Positions 1 to 6,476 are shown, numbered from the stretch's first letter. The stretch: DNA of 42,632 nucleotides from Gp7-AA10 sp035636095 (GCA_035636095.1 DASPZU010000094.1:1-42632), one strand, 5' to 3'. Numbers and translations: made by a program. Notes: generated from the sequence alone by a model not told the origin.

Positions 1-2
1 TG

Positions 3-86
3 AAAGGTCACAAACAGATGAAACGCCTGATCGACATTCTTGATCGAGCGATCGATGCTAAACAGTCGCTCGCGAAGACGGCTTAA
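3..86 (+). CDS. C-terminal end of an unidentified protein, truncated by window edge
   Basis: An open frame runs in from the left edge and stops with TAA at 84-86, leaving 27 residues rich in basic and aliphatic side chains (contains KRLIDILDRAIDAK). It is too short to identify. It lies directly before a decayed protease frame and could belong to the same damaged gene or to a different cassette. There is no independent support beyond the open frame, so this is a weak call. Confidence 0.25.
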   Translation, partial: KGHKQMKRLIDILDRAIDAKQSLAKTA

Positions 87-90
87 GCCA

Positions 91-718
91 CAATGGACAG
101 GAATCGCCTCTCAGATTTCAACTGCCGAAGGGACATGCTCCGACAGGGAAAGCCGTCGGCATTCTCTCATTCAAGCGTGCCAACGCCGAAAACCTAAACT
201 TTGCCATTCCTATCAACTACGCTCGTGGCTTACTCCCATCAAATCGAAGCCTTTCTTTCGAGCAACTACGGTCTGAACTTTCGAATAATTCTGACGTTTT
301 CAAGGCAGCGACGTCTCACTTTCCAGCGCGTTGGAAAAGCCTATCAACAGGAACATCGCGGCTTATCCGTGTCGACGGCGACTTCGTTTACGTGGAAGTA
401 ATTCCCGACGAACGTCACAAGGCCGCGGGTGACTTTACGATCGGTGAATTCAAAAAGTCTGGTGAAAAATACGTTGGAACTTTTCGTGGCCGGTTCACAT
501 GCAGTTGGCCGAGCGCCTGGGACGGATCGACGCAATACAATACGTGTCCCGTTTCGAATCCCGCAACTCTGACGCTGCTCACGCCGACACGTATCGAAGG
601 CACAATCATTAAGCCGCAGCCGAGTGCGAAGCTGAATTGCGGCAAATGCTCGTGGTCTGTTCCCCCTACCGAAGAGACCTTCGCTTGGATACCCGAATTA
701 CCAGTGGCAAACGAGTAG
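91..718 (+). pseudogene. decayed trypsin-like (S1C-type) serine protease, C-terminal remnant
   Basis: Two reading frames together resemble the end of a bacterial trypsin-like protease. The first (from 91) reads TGIASQISTAEG, like the strand before the catalytic GNSGGP loop. The second (in frame from about 146 to the TAG at 718) reads KAVGILSF and then NLNFAIPINYARGLL, a very typical S1C ending, followed by about 150 residues of unassigned C-terminal domain containing several cysteines. The GxSGGP loop with the active-site serine is missing exactly where the frame changes, so a small deletion has probably removed it. The remnant ends just before attC A, so it is probably a dead cassette gene. 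If the second frame is translated alone it would give a protein of about 190 residues without protease activity. Confidence 0.5.
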
Positions 719-724
719 GGGGCG

Positions 725-867
725 GGCTAACTTCCAACTGCAACACTGACGGCGCGCGGAGCCGTTCGTTGGCCCGGCGCTTCCGCGCCTGGTTCAGAGG
801 TAATATGCTCATCTGCTCGCTTCGGCACGTGAAGGCACCGCGCCGCTGAAACCAAGATCCGCTAGGC
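725..867 (+). repeat. attC recombination site A (degenerate)
   Basis: The segment starts with GGCTAAC (725-731), just after the stop codon of the protease remnant, and ends with GCTAGGC (861-867), one base from the GTTRRRY consensus. It shares the inner block GCCGTTCGTTGGCCCGGCGC with the other attC sites in the window. The second T of the GTT triplet in the R' box is replaced by C on the left side (GCT), so recombination here may be impaired. The orientation puts the integrase and attI to the left of the window. Confidence 0.6.
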
Positions 868-884
868 ATACACTGCACGTCGGC

Positions 885-1754
885 GTGACGAGGCGCGTCT
901 ATCTTGACTCTCGTGACCTGATCGAACTCGTCGGTAACAACCGGCCTGGTACGCCTCCCGAATTCGCGACATTTCTCCACGAGAAGGATTGGGTTGTCGT
1001 GTACTCCTTCGCCAACGTCTGCGAAACGACGATTCCCGAAGACCTCGGCGAAACAGCGCGTCGCGCGGACTTACTCGCGTCTCTACCTCACACGTTCGTT
1101 CGAGCCATGCCGCCGATTCGCTGCCTCGAATTCGCAGCCGCGACCCAGGCGTTTGCTGCAGGCATGGAGCCGTTGCCGATCAATCCGTACGTCGGTCACT
1201 GGTTCGAGACGTTTCTCTACCCGGAGCAGGACGCCGAGTTGGCTGGCGCGCGGCAGTTCTCGTTTCAAAAGCAGGTCATTTTCATGGTCACGCACAATCC
1301 TGACGTGTGCCGGAATTTGGCGGAGCACACGGAGCAGGTTCAGAGCGCCGTAGATCAGGATCGAACCGTCACGGACGCCGTGAGAAGAAATCGTGAACGC
1401 TTCGAAGGCGGTGTAGCTGTCGCACTCGCCGAGTGCGGCTTGTCCATGCCCTCGGCTGGGAAGAAAGCGTTTGCTCGGTGGATACGCGATAACCCAATTC
1501 GCTGCCCTGGCTGGCGGTTATTCGACGAAGGCTACTTGAAATTTGCCAGCAACACTGCCGACACCGTCGACCATGGGGATTCCAACGATTGGTCGCACGT
1601 AAGCTGCTTGCCTTACGTAGACGCGATTACACTCGATCGACGCATCGCTGGCTATGCTCGGGCCGCCGTCGATAATTTGCGAAATCTGAATCCGTCGTAC
1701 GCCTTCGCCCAAAGGATTTTCAGAGACTGCGAAGATTGGATGAAGCGGGCGTGA
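885..1754 (+). CDS. PIN-like cassette protein (putative ribonuclease)
   Basis: This 289-residue protein opens with VYLDSRDLIEL, the first beta strand and acidic residue of a PIN-like fold, and closes with a D-W-S-H-V-x-x-L-P-Y-V-D segment followed by TLDRR, where the other metal-binding aspartates of the fold would sit. The middle (about residues 60-200) is an alpha-helical insert without a family I recognise. PIN domains are metal-dependent RNA nucleases. The gene is the only one in its cassette, starting 17 bp after attC A and ending two bases before attC B. There is no clear Shine-Dalgarno sequence, which is usual for cassette genes. The ATG (or GTG) start is the first in frame. PIN membership is inferred from motif order only; the catalytic role is unproven. 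Confidence 0.6.
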   Translation: MTRRVYLDSRDLIELVGNNRPGTPPEFATFLHEKDWVVVYSFANVCETTIPEDLGETARRADLLASLPHTFVRAMPPIRCLEFAAATQAFAAGMEPLPINPYVGHWFETFLYPEQDAELAGARQFSFQKQVIFMVTHNPDVCRNLAEHTEQVQSAVDQDRTVTDAVRRNRERFEGGVAVALAECGLSMPSAGKKAFARWIRDNPIRCPGWRLFDEGYLKFASNTADTVDHGDSNDWSHVSCLPYVDAITLDRRIAGYARAAVDNLRNLNPSYAFAQRIFRDCEDWMKRA

Positions 1755-1755
1755 C

Positions 1756-1941
1756 GCCTGGCTCCGCGTAGCAGCCGTCGAGCGGCCGTTCGCTGGCCCG
1801 GCGCCGAAGCGCCTCGTGCATCTCTAACTTGCTCGGCGTCTCGGCAGCTGCAGATGCATCGGACGATCGACGGCAGCCGCCGTGCCCCTCTGCCGCTGGC
1901 TCGTGATGGCCGCTCGCGGCTGAACGCGCGGTACGTTGGGC
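1756..1941 (+). repeat. attC recombination site B
   Basis: It starts with GCCTGGC (1756-1762), a degenerate R'' box right after the stop codon of the PIN-like gene, and ends with the consensus R' box GTTGGGC (1935-1941). The arms are complementary: GAGCGGCC near the left end pairs with GGCCGCTC near the right end, and a second internal inverted pair (CGGCAGCTGC and GCAGCCGCCG-like) lies around the centre. Length about 186 bp, long for an attC site, and very similar in sequence to sites C and D. Confidence 0.75.
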
Positions 1942-1955
1942 CGACCAGATCGCTG

Positions 1956-2783
1956 CTAAGGGTTTGGTAGGCGGCTCATCGCAGCGGCAACGAGCTTCTG
2001 CCACTTAGAAAGCTTGAGACGAACGTCCTGCACGTTGTCCCTGGATAGTGGATTCATGTGACAGAGCACGCATCGTGACGGGTAAAGCTCGCGCATGAAC
2101 TGCTCAAACCACAGCTGGTCACCGAGAATGTCCGGAAAGAAAAGATTGGGTTTAGACACGGCGATGATTCGTAGGTCATCCAGATCCACATAATCGATGG
2201 GATGCGCGCCCCTTCTCTGATGCCAAACTTGTAGATCTTCTTTCTTGATTCGATCGTCCGCTCTGTCCTTGAGCTGCTTCGATTTACCGGATGTGAAGGC
2301 GGTATTCCACCAATCGTTACCGAACTGCGCCGTCATCACACGGCGAATGATTTCGCGCAGCGAGTTCTCCAGTACGTACAACACGGGATAGATCTGCGCC
2401 ATCTCGCGTGCTTCGTTCAAAGTCGCAGCCGGCAGTAACGGATCCTTCAATCGGAACTCACTCGGAAAAACTATCGTGCGCTCACTCGCACTTCGGGCTA
2501 CGTCGGTACGACGAGGCCGTCCAGGCGCATTGGCCGACACCGTTGAGAATCCGCGAAGCTTCGCTACCGTCTCCTGCGCTTCACGAAGGTCGTCGCCGTC
2601 GAGAAATCTACCGAGTCTTAACCCTTTCTCGTGAGCGATCACAGCCTGCGCGACCTTTGTACTCATCGGCAGCTGGCCGTGCTTCTGCTGCACTACTTGC
2701 GATAGTCGTTGTTTGGACCATCCTGTTTTCTTCATAAGCGCTTCGCGGAGCGCCGCAGGCCCCTTCACCGACTTAGTCGCCAT
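1956..2783 (-). CDS. Swt1-type HEPN domain protein (putative RNA-targeting effector)
   Basis: This 275-residue protein has two parts. Residues 1-70 are helical and resemble a small DNA- or RNA-binding module (KTGWSKQRLSQVVQQKHG). Residues about 125-275 match the HEPN domain of Swt1-type proteins: YPVLYVLENSLREIIRRVM, then DWW, RRGAHPIDYVDLDDL, and the terminal block with RCVLCHMNPLSRDNVQDV. The R-x4-H spacing in RCVLCH fits the R-x4-6-H RNase motif of HEPN proteins. It is the last gene of an overlapping five-gene operon and runs antisense to the attC sites. I chose the ATG at 2783, which overlaps the upstream stop by 11 bp; a GTG at 2816 would add 11 residues. HEPN proteins of this type are often effectors in toxin-antitoxin or anti-phage loci, so this is the likely killer or RNA-cleaving part. 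Confidence 0.8.
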   Translation of the reverse strand: MATKSVKGPAALREALMKKTGWSKQRLSQVVQQKHGQLPMSTKVAQAVIAHEKGLRLGRFLDGDDLREAQETVAKLRGFSTVSANAPGRPRRTDVARSASERTIVFPSEFRLKDPLLPAATLNEAREMAQIYPVLYVLENSLREIIRRVMTAQFGNDWWNTAFTSGKSKQLKDRADDRIKKEDLQVWHQRRGAHPIDYVDLDDLRIIAVSKPNLFFPDILGDQLWFEQFMRELYPSRCVLCHMNPLSRDNVQDVRLKLSKWQKLVAAAMSRLPNP

Positions 2784-3012
2784 CGCTGCCCGCCGTGGCT
2801 GGTTTTCGTCCGGCACTTCGTCGTTTTCGGAACAGGGTGAGAGCGACCGCGTTCTTCGTTAATCCCAAGATCGATCCCGCCTCGCTCTGCGTATATCCAG
2901 CTTTCGTGAGCATCACTACGGCATCGCGCGTTTCCACGCCTCTCCTAGCGACAAGCGCAAGAAGTCGATTCATTCGACGGAGTTCAGCAAGGAGAAGGTC
3001 TTCAGTCGCCAT
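2773..3012 (-). CDS. mini helix-turn-helix protein 4 of HEPN operon
   Basis: This 79-residue basic protein has an N-terminal helix with a heptad-like pattern (LLLAELRRMNRLLALVARRG) and a C-terminal helix-turn-helix (YTQSEAGSILGLTKNAVALTL) of the kind seen in region 4 of sigma factors and in small repressors. I place the start at the ATG at 3012, which has GGAG 10 bases upstream; the longer frame beginning at 3066 has no comparable site and would overlap the upstream gene by 50 bases. The protein shares its layout with the three small proteins encoded upstream, so the four look like diverged paralogues. The 3' end overlaps the HEPN gene by 11 bp. Role not known; a DNA-binding or antitoxin function is the simplest reading. 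Confidence 0.7.
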   Translation of the reverse strand: MATEDLLLAELRRMNRLLALVARRGVETRDAVVMLTKAGYTQSEAGSILGLTKNAVALTLFRKRRSAGRKPATAGSDGD

Positions 3013-3016
3013 GACT

Positions 3017-3220
3017 TCACTTCTCCACACTAGCAACCGTCGAGCGTGCTCGCTTGCCACTTCCATCCGGAAACATGCGACTGACAGAACTCTGGCTCAT
3101 GCCCAATGCTCTTGCCACGTCCTCTTGCGACATGCCCTCGGTGAGAAACTTAAACGCGAGCAGTCGTTTGATTGCTATGAGCTCAGCAACAACATCATCC
3201 AGCGATTGCGGCTTCTCCAT
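3017..3220 (-). CDS. mini helix-turn-helix protein 3 of HEPN operon
   Basis: This 67-residue protein has a short N-terminal helix (VVAELIAIKRLLAFKFL) followed by a classical helix-turn-helix, GMSQEDVARALGMSQSSVSR, and a basic tail. The ATG at 3220 has a strong ribosome-binding site (AGGAG, 7 bases upstream) that overlaps the stop codon of the previous gene, so translation is probably coupled. The stop lies 4 bp before the start of the next gene. It is the shortest of four similar proteins in a row. It could be a repressor of the operon or a DNA-binding subunit of the HEPN system. No enzyme motif is visible. Confidence 0.7.
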   Translation of the reverse strand: MEKPQSLDDVVAELIAIKRLLAFKFLTEGMSQEDVARALGMSQSSVSRMFPDGSGKRARSTVASVEK

Positions 3221-3223
3221 TCT

Positions 3224-3466
3224 TTACTCCTGTTCAGGTGTCGTCGAGCCTCGGCGCTTGACCGACTGAGTCTTTCGAATGTTGTGCAGGGCCACATTCA
3301 CGGTGTTCGCCGTGGTACCAAGAATGCGAGCAATTTCCGCTGGTCCAAATCCGACGTTAGACAGCAGCCGAATGCGTTCGATTTGCGGTTTCTCCTCCGT
3401 CATCCAAAACACCAGCAACTGGATAATCCGGTCGAGCCGCCGGGTGATCTCTTCCGCCCCGTTCAT
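3224..3466 (-). CDS. mini helix-turn-helix protein 2 of HEPN operon
   Basis: This 80-residue protein starts with a helix (ITRRLDRIIQLLVFWM) and continues with a sigma-region-4-like helix-turn-helix: IRLLSNVGFGPAEIARILG, then TTANTVNVAL and HNIRK. It ends in a basic, flexible tail. Its ATG overlaps the stop codon of the upstream gene in an ATGA, which points to translational coupling; the next gene follows 3 bp after its stop. It has the same two-part layout as its three neighbours, with the best-preserved GFGPAEIARILGTT motif. Function unknown; the family resemblance says it binds DNA. Confidence 0.7.
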   Translation of the reverse strand: MNGAEEITRRLDRIIQLLVFWMTEEKPQIERIRLLSNVGFGPAEIARILGTTANTVNVALHNIRKTQSVKRRGSTTPEQE

Positions 3467-3690
3467 TTCCGTTTCGCCGCTTTCTGCTGCGAAAGCGTCG
3501 CCGTCACGTAGTTCATAGGTTTGCCGACGATGCCGGTGATGTCCGACGCGGGCACGCCGATTTCAGACAAGCGCCTGATCTTCGTAGCCACTGCCATGCT
3601 GGCACCACCATCCATGGTATCTAAAGTCAAGGAAATCAATATGTTAAGCCTGCGTACCACCTGTGCGGTCTCATCGAGTGATCGAGCCAT
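3463..3690 (-). CDS. mini helix-turn-helix protein 1 of HEPN operon (first gene)
   Basis: This protein of about 75 residues is the first gene of the antisense operon. It has the N-terminal helix (VVRRLNILISLTLDTM) and a divergent helix-turn-helix (IRRLSEIGVPASDITGIVG, then PMNYVTATLSQ). Start choice: GAGG lies 5 bases before the ATG at 3690; an ATG at 3693 and a GTG at 3696 are also in frame. The glycine-proline-rich turn departs from the usual HTH more than in its paralogues. Three inverted repeats lie upstream (3743-3821) and could be its operator. The role is unknown. Confidence 0.65.
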   Translation of the reverse strand: MARSLDETAQVVRRLNILISLTLDTMDGGASMAVATKIRRLSEIGVPASDITGIVGKPMNYVTATLSQQKAAKRK

Positions 3691-3742
3691 CATCACCTCA
3701 AATTGCCTTAGTAACGCATCGCCTCTCGTAACTATTTCACAA

Positions 3743-3821
3743 CCCTAGACTTCGGCTAGGGCTCATAGGCAATGCACACGCGAATGTGCACTAGTCTACC
3801 CGGAGGAGACCGACCATCGGT
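3743..3821 (-). promoter_or_regulatory. three inverted repeats upstream of the HEPN operon (putative operators)
   Basis: Three small palindromes lie in a row between the first gene of the antisense operon and attC C: CCCTAG-(7)-CTAGGG at 3743-3761, TGCACA-(6)-TGTGCA at 3773-3790, and ACCGA-CCA-TCGGT at 3809-3821. The arms are perfect. The place fits the control region of the operon, and four HTH proteins encoded there could bind it. I found no convincing -35/-10 pair, and the first palindrome could instead act as a terminator or attenuator. Confidence 0.4.
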
Positions 3822-3852
3822 GCCTTAGTAAGTATGCCCCTGACGCCAGGCG

Positions 3853-4044
3853 GCGTTACTCTGCATAGCAGCGGACGAGCGGCCGTTCGCTGGCCCGGCG
3901 CCGAAGCGCCTCGTCCATCTATCGCTGCACGATGTCACGGCGGCTGGAGATCGCTCCTGCCGACGTATCGTTAGTCGCTGCAGCCGCCGCGCCGCTTCGG
4001 CTTTTGCACCTGGTGGCCGCTCGCGGCTGAACGCGTGATCCGTT
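3853..4044 (+). repeat. attC recombination site C, split by an insertion sequence (left part)
   Basis: It begins with GCGTTAC (3853-3859), aligned with the R'' box of sites B and D, and continues with the shared blocks (TAGCAGC, GAGCGGCC, GGCCCGGCGCC, and the far arm GGCCGCTCGCGGCTGAACGC) up to GTGATCCGTT at 4035-4044. The rest of the R' box is found only after the insertion element, where GTTAGGC lies at 5564-5570. Joining the two gives GTGATCC-GTTAGGC, which matches the right end of site D. Confidence 0.75.
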
Positions 4045-4054
4045 CTATGAAAGC

Positions 4055-4423
4055 GACTGTCAAGTGCATAGTTCTTCTCATGTACTGACGCATTGCCAGT
4101 CAGCCCCGAAGTAAATTCGCCGGGTTGGGTGTGGGGAACAGATTCCGATGAGGCGATTCGCGAATGCGCGAGTCCTCTGACTTCCTAAACGTTGATGATC
4201 TGACCGAACTTGGCGAACCACAGTTCTATCTGAGGCTCATTGCGGCCTATCGCTTTTTCTGGTTCTCCGAGGGGGCATAGGGTTAGGCGAGGACCTCGGC
4301 CGACTTCGTGGCGCTCGGGTCAACGGATCTGATGATGCTCACCCTCGAACCGGTCAGATGGATTTCACTCTCGCTGTACCGCGCCATTGGAGATGCCCTC
4401 AAGCCCACGGCCCGGTCAGCGAA
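4055..4423 (-). ncRNA. putative guide RNA region (seekRNA/bridge-RNA type) of the insertion sequence
   Basis: This 369-bp stretch between the transposase stop and the element end has no credible gene. IS1111-type elements are known to encode a guide RNA at this place, on the transposase strand. Here two short segments match the two halves of the element's own target: AACGGATC (4322-4329) is the reverse complement of GATCCGTT (4037-4044), and GTTAGGC (4282-4288) equals the right junction (5564-5570). Read as RNA from the minus strand, the left-target guide comes first and the right-target guide second, 33 nt apart, with GACC/GGTC able to pair between them. Both include the GTT core. RNA ends are not defined. 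Confidence 0.5.
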
Positions 4424-5485
4424 TCACGTGTTTTGAGCGTTCAGGATTCTCGGATCGAACGGCACTCCTTTCTTCCAGACAGCGAGGACGATCGAAGCGA
4501 TCTTTCGGGCGATGGTCAGCCGCGCGAGCTCTGGACGCATTCCTCTCGCGAGCAGTCGCTGGTAGCAGTCGTGCAGCGGTCCGGGCGAGTAGACGGCTGA
4601 AGCAGCCGCTTCCTTGAAGACCTTCTTCAGCGTCCGATTGAAGTTCCGGTTGAGACCTCGATTGATTGTTTTTCCGTTGCGTACCGCAGTGCCACGATCG
4701 AAACGGTGATCGGCACTTGATCGTGTGGTCACTGCCAGCCCAGCGTATGGCCACAGTTGCCGCCGTGTTCGAAAGCGTTCAGGAGTAACCATGATGGCCA
4801 CGATCTCCGCCGCTCGGACTGGGCCGATGAACGGAATGGAACGGAGCAGACGCACGGCCGGATGACGCTTCGCTTCCTCGAGCATCTGATGTCGCGCCCG
4901 TGCGCGCACCGCGAGCAGGCCATCGAGCGCAGCGTAGAAGTGTTCAGCTCGCAGCCGCGCGCCGCGATCGGACAGTGCAGCCAAGAATCGGAGGCGGTTC
5001 TTGGGGTGATAGACCGCGATGCCGCTGCAGTCAATCCCGCGAGCGCGGAAAATCGCCTTGACCCGCAGCATCATGCGGGTGGAGTCTTCCACGAGCGTGT
5101 TGTAACTGCGGACCAGCTCGCGAAGAGCGGCCACCGCACTGCGCTCGTGATACACCGCACGAAGAGCGCCGAGACGCAGTAGATCCGAGAGCTTGTCGGC
5201 ATCGATTCGATCGCTCTTGTTGCCGGCCGCGAGCAAGCGGTTGTGCCGCGGATCGCAAACGATCACTCGCGCCACGCGCGAGACCAGCTGATCGTAGATC
5301 CACTGCGACAGGGTTCCTTCCTCGAAGGTCACGTGAATCGTGCCGCCGGCGGAGTCGATCGCCTCGACGATCCGGGCCGCCGAGGTCGGAACAACCTCAC
5401 GTCGGATTACTCGTCCGCGAGCGTCACGAATAGAGATACTGGTGCTTGCCTGGTGAAGACCGAGAGCTACATACTTAACAGCCAT
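4424..5485 (-). CDS. IS110/IS1111-family transposase (DEDD), first catalytic Asp substituted
   Basis: This 353-residue protein has an N-terminal RuvC-like DEDD domain and a C-terminal Tnp_20 domain. The second and later acidic positions are present: the E of VTFEEGT, and KSDRIDADKLSDLL with the two aspartates. The C-terminal part shows RSIPFIGPVRAAEI, RFRTRRQLWPYAGL and TRSSAD with the serine cluster that acts in this family. The first motif, normally of the form ALDLHQA, reads ALGLHQA: residue 9 is glycine (codon GGT, about 5459-5461), one base from GAT. This probably inactivates the enzyme unless a neighbour substitutes or the base is a sequencing error. The ATG at 5485 is the only sensible start. 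The gene is transcribed against the direction of the cassette array. Confidence 0.9.
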   Translation of the reverse strand: MAVKYVALGLHQASTSISIRDARGRVIRREVVPTSAARIVEAIDSAGGTIHVTFEEGTLSQWIYDQLVSRVARVIVCDPRHNRLLAAGNKSDRIDADKLSDLLRLGALRAVYHERSAVAALRELVRSYNTLVEDSTRMMLRVKAIFRARGIDCSGIAVYHPKNRLRFLAALSDRGARLRAEHFYAALDGLLAVRARARHQMLEEAKRHPAVRLLRSIPFIGPVRAAEIVAIMVTPERFRTRRQLWPYAGLAVTTRSSADHRFDRGTAVRNGKTINRGLNRNFNRTLKKVFKEAAASAVYSPGPLHDCYQRLLARGMRPELARLTIARKIASIVLAVWKKGVPFDPRILNAQNT

Positions 5486-5563
5486 GAAAGCGCGCTCCTT
5501 TCTCCGAGTCCCTTGAAGTCGGTCAACTCCAAGCTACTCGCCAGGGGCGTGCTTTCATAATGC

Positions 5564-5570
5564 GTTAGGC
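5564..5570 (+). repeat. attC site C, right remnant of the R' core box
   Basis: GTTAGGC, a perfect GTTRRRY box, follows directly on the insertion sequence and stands 4 bp before the HNH gene. It is the missing end of attC C. Since the palindrome it belongs to lies 1.5 kb away, this cassette junction probably cannot fold as a single-stranded attC hairpin any more. Confidence 0.75.
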
Positions 5571-5574
5571 CGGC

Positions 5575-6246
5575 ATGACGATGGCATTTCCGCAAGACGA
5601 AGTCGAGAAGCTTCTTGTTGCCGTGCATCGCCGCTGCTGTGTGTGTCACCGATTCTGCGGCGTCAAGATGGAGACTGACCACATCGTGCCGAAAGGCGAA
5701 GGTGGACCCGATACCATCGACAACGCAATTCCGCTGTGCTTCGAGTGTCATGCTGAGGTACACGCTTACAACGACAAACATCCTCGCGGTCGGAAGTTCA
5801 GGCCCGACGAACTTCGCATACACAAAGAGCAATGGCTCGAGGTCTGCAAGAACCGGCCGGACATTTTCGCCGCTCCTCCTCCGGCGTCCGACGTAGGGCC
5901 ACTCCAATCGCTAATCGACGAGCTCGAATTCGATGAGGAAGTGGCCAAGCACGCCACGCATGATGTGCAGGGGTGTCTTTTCCTCGAGGATCAATTCAAG
6001 AGGGCCATCTCGGAAAGCGCCATCGCATTGGTCAAGGACGAACTGAAAACGAAGTTAATCGAAGCGTATGCCGCGATCGGCCGAGCCAACCAGCACATTC
6101 TCGCGGTCATGCCGCATGCCAAAGACGGCAACGCGTGGGCCGGCGCGGTTAATCGGGCCAAGAAAAGTATTGATGAAGCGGCGCCGAAAATCACCACCGC
6201 GAAGAAAGCACTCCTCGAATTTCTCGGGACCGAGAGTGCGGCCTAA
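5575..6246 (+). CDS. HNH endonuclease domain cassette protein
   Basis: This 223-residue protein has an N-terminal HNH nuclease domain (residues about 10-85). The zinc ligands CCVCH and CFECH are visible, with the catalytic DHIVPKGEGG block between them and the N of IDNAIPLC. A helical C-terminal half (about 110-223) of unknown function follows and may be a sensor or partner-binding region. The ATG at 5575 is 4 bp after the attC core; a second ATG lies two codons on. The stop codon TAA is part of the next attC site (R'' box GCCTAAC at 6241-6247), the standard cassette arrangement. HNH proteins of this size occur in restriction, mobile-element and anti-phage contexts; the target is not deducible. 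Confidence 0.85.
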   Translation: MTMAFPQDEVEKLLVAVHRRCCVCHRFCGVKMETDHIVPKGEGGPDTIDNAIPLCFECHAEVHAYNDKHPRGRKFRPDELRIHKEQWLEVCKNRPDIFAAPPPASDVGPLQSLIDELEFDEEVAKHATHDVQGCLFLEDQFKRAISESAIALVKDELKTKLIEAYAAIGRANQHILAVMPHAKDGNAWAGAVNRAKKSIDEAAPKITTAKKALLEFLGTESAA

Positions 6247-6437
6247 CTCCGCGTAGCAGCCGGCGAGCGGCCGCACGCTGGCCCGGCTGAAGCGCCTCGT
6301 TCATACCAACTTGCACGGCGTCACGGCGGCTGCAGATCGCTCCTTCCGATATCATCATCGTAGTCGCGGCAGCCGCCGTGCCGCTCAGGCTTCGCCACCA
6401 GGGGGCCGCTCGCGGCTGAGCGCGTGGTCCGTTGGGC
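6241..6437 (+). repeat. attC recombination site D (best preserved)
   Basis: The R'' box GCCTAAC (6241-6247) overlaps the HNH stop codon, and the R' box GTTGGGC (6431-6437) closes the site; both fit the consensus. The outer arms CAGCCGGCGAGCGGCC and GGCCGCTCGCGGCTGAG are nearly complementary, and an inner pair CACGGCGGCTGC and GCAGCCGCCGTG is perfectly inverted. Length 197 bp. This site sets the template for recognising the others. Confidence 0.85.
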
Positions 6438-6476
6438 TGACGCAACTTCGATTACGTCGTGCGTTAGCATACGGGC

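Larger units (their letters stand above)
4045..5563 (-). mobile_element. IS110/IS1111-type insertion sequence inserted in an attC core site
   Basis: An element of about 1.52 kb has one transposase gene on the minus strand and a long non-coding end downstream of it. Its ends carry the subterminal inverted repeat TATGAAAGC (4046-4054) and GCTTTCATA (5551-5559). The trinucleotide GTT of the attC core occurs at both junctions (4042-4044 and 5564-5566), so the exact boundary within it cannot be fixed. Subterminal inverted repeats, a longer flank on the transposase-5' side and the long downstream non-coding region all fit the IS1111 subgroup, some members of which are known to target attC sites of integrons. 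There is no other copy in the window. Confidence 0.8.

Noticed and set aside
1720..2004. Leftward 94-codon frame across attC B
   Set aside because: It lies inside the palindromic recombination site; alanine- and arginine-rich translation without any domain.
4088..4229. ACGCATT (4088-4094) and GTTCTAT (4223-4229) as donor guides of the insertion-sequence RNA
   Set aside because: Both match the element's end junction (AATGCGT and GTTCTAT), but they are 130 bp apart and in the opposite order to that expected for one donor loop; kept out of the main claim.
4358..4600. Rightward frames in the non-coding end of the insertion sequence and antisense to the transposase
   Set aside because: No start signals, compositionally like antisense translation, and they overlap the well-supported transposase.
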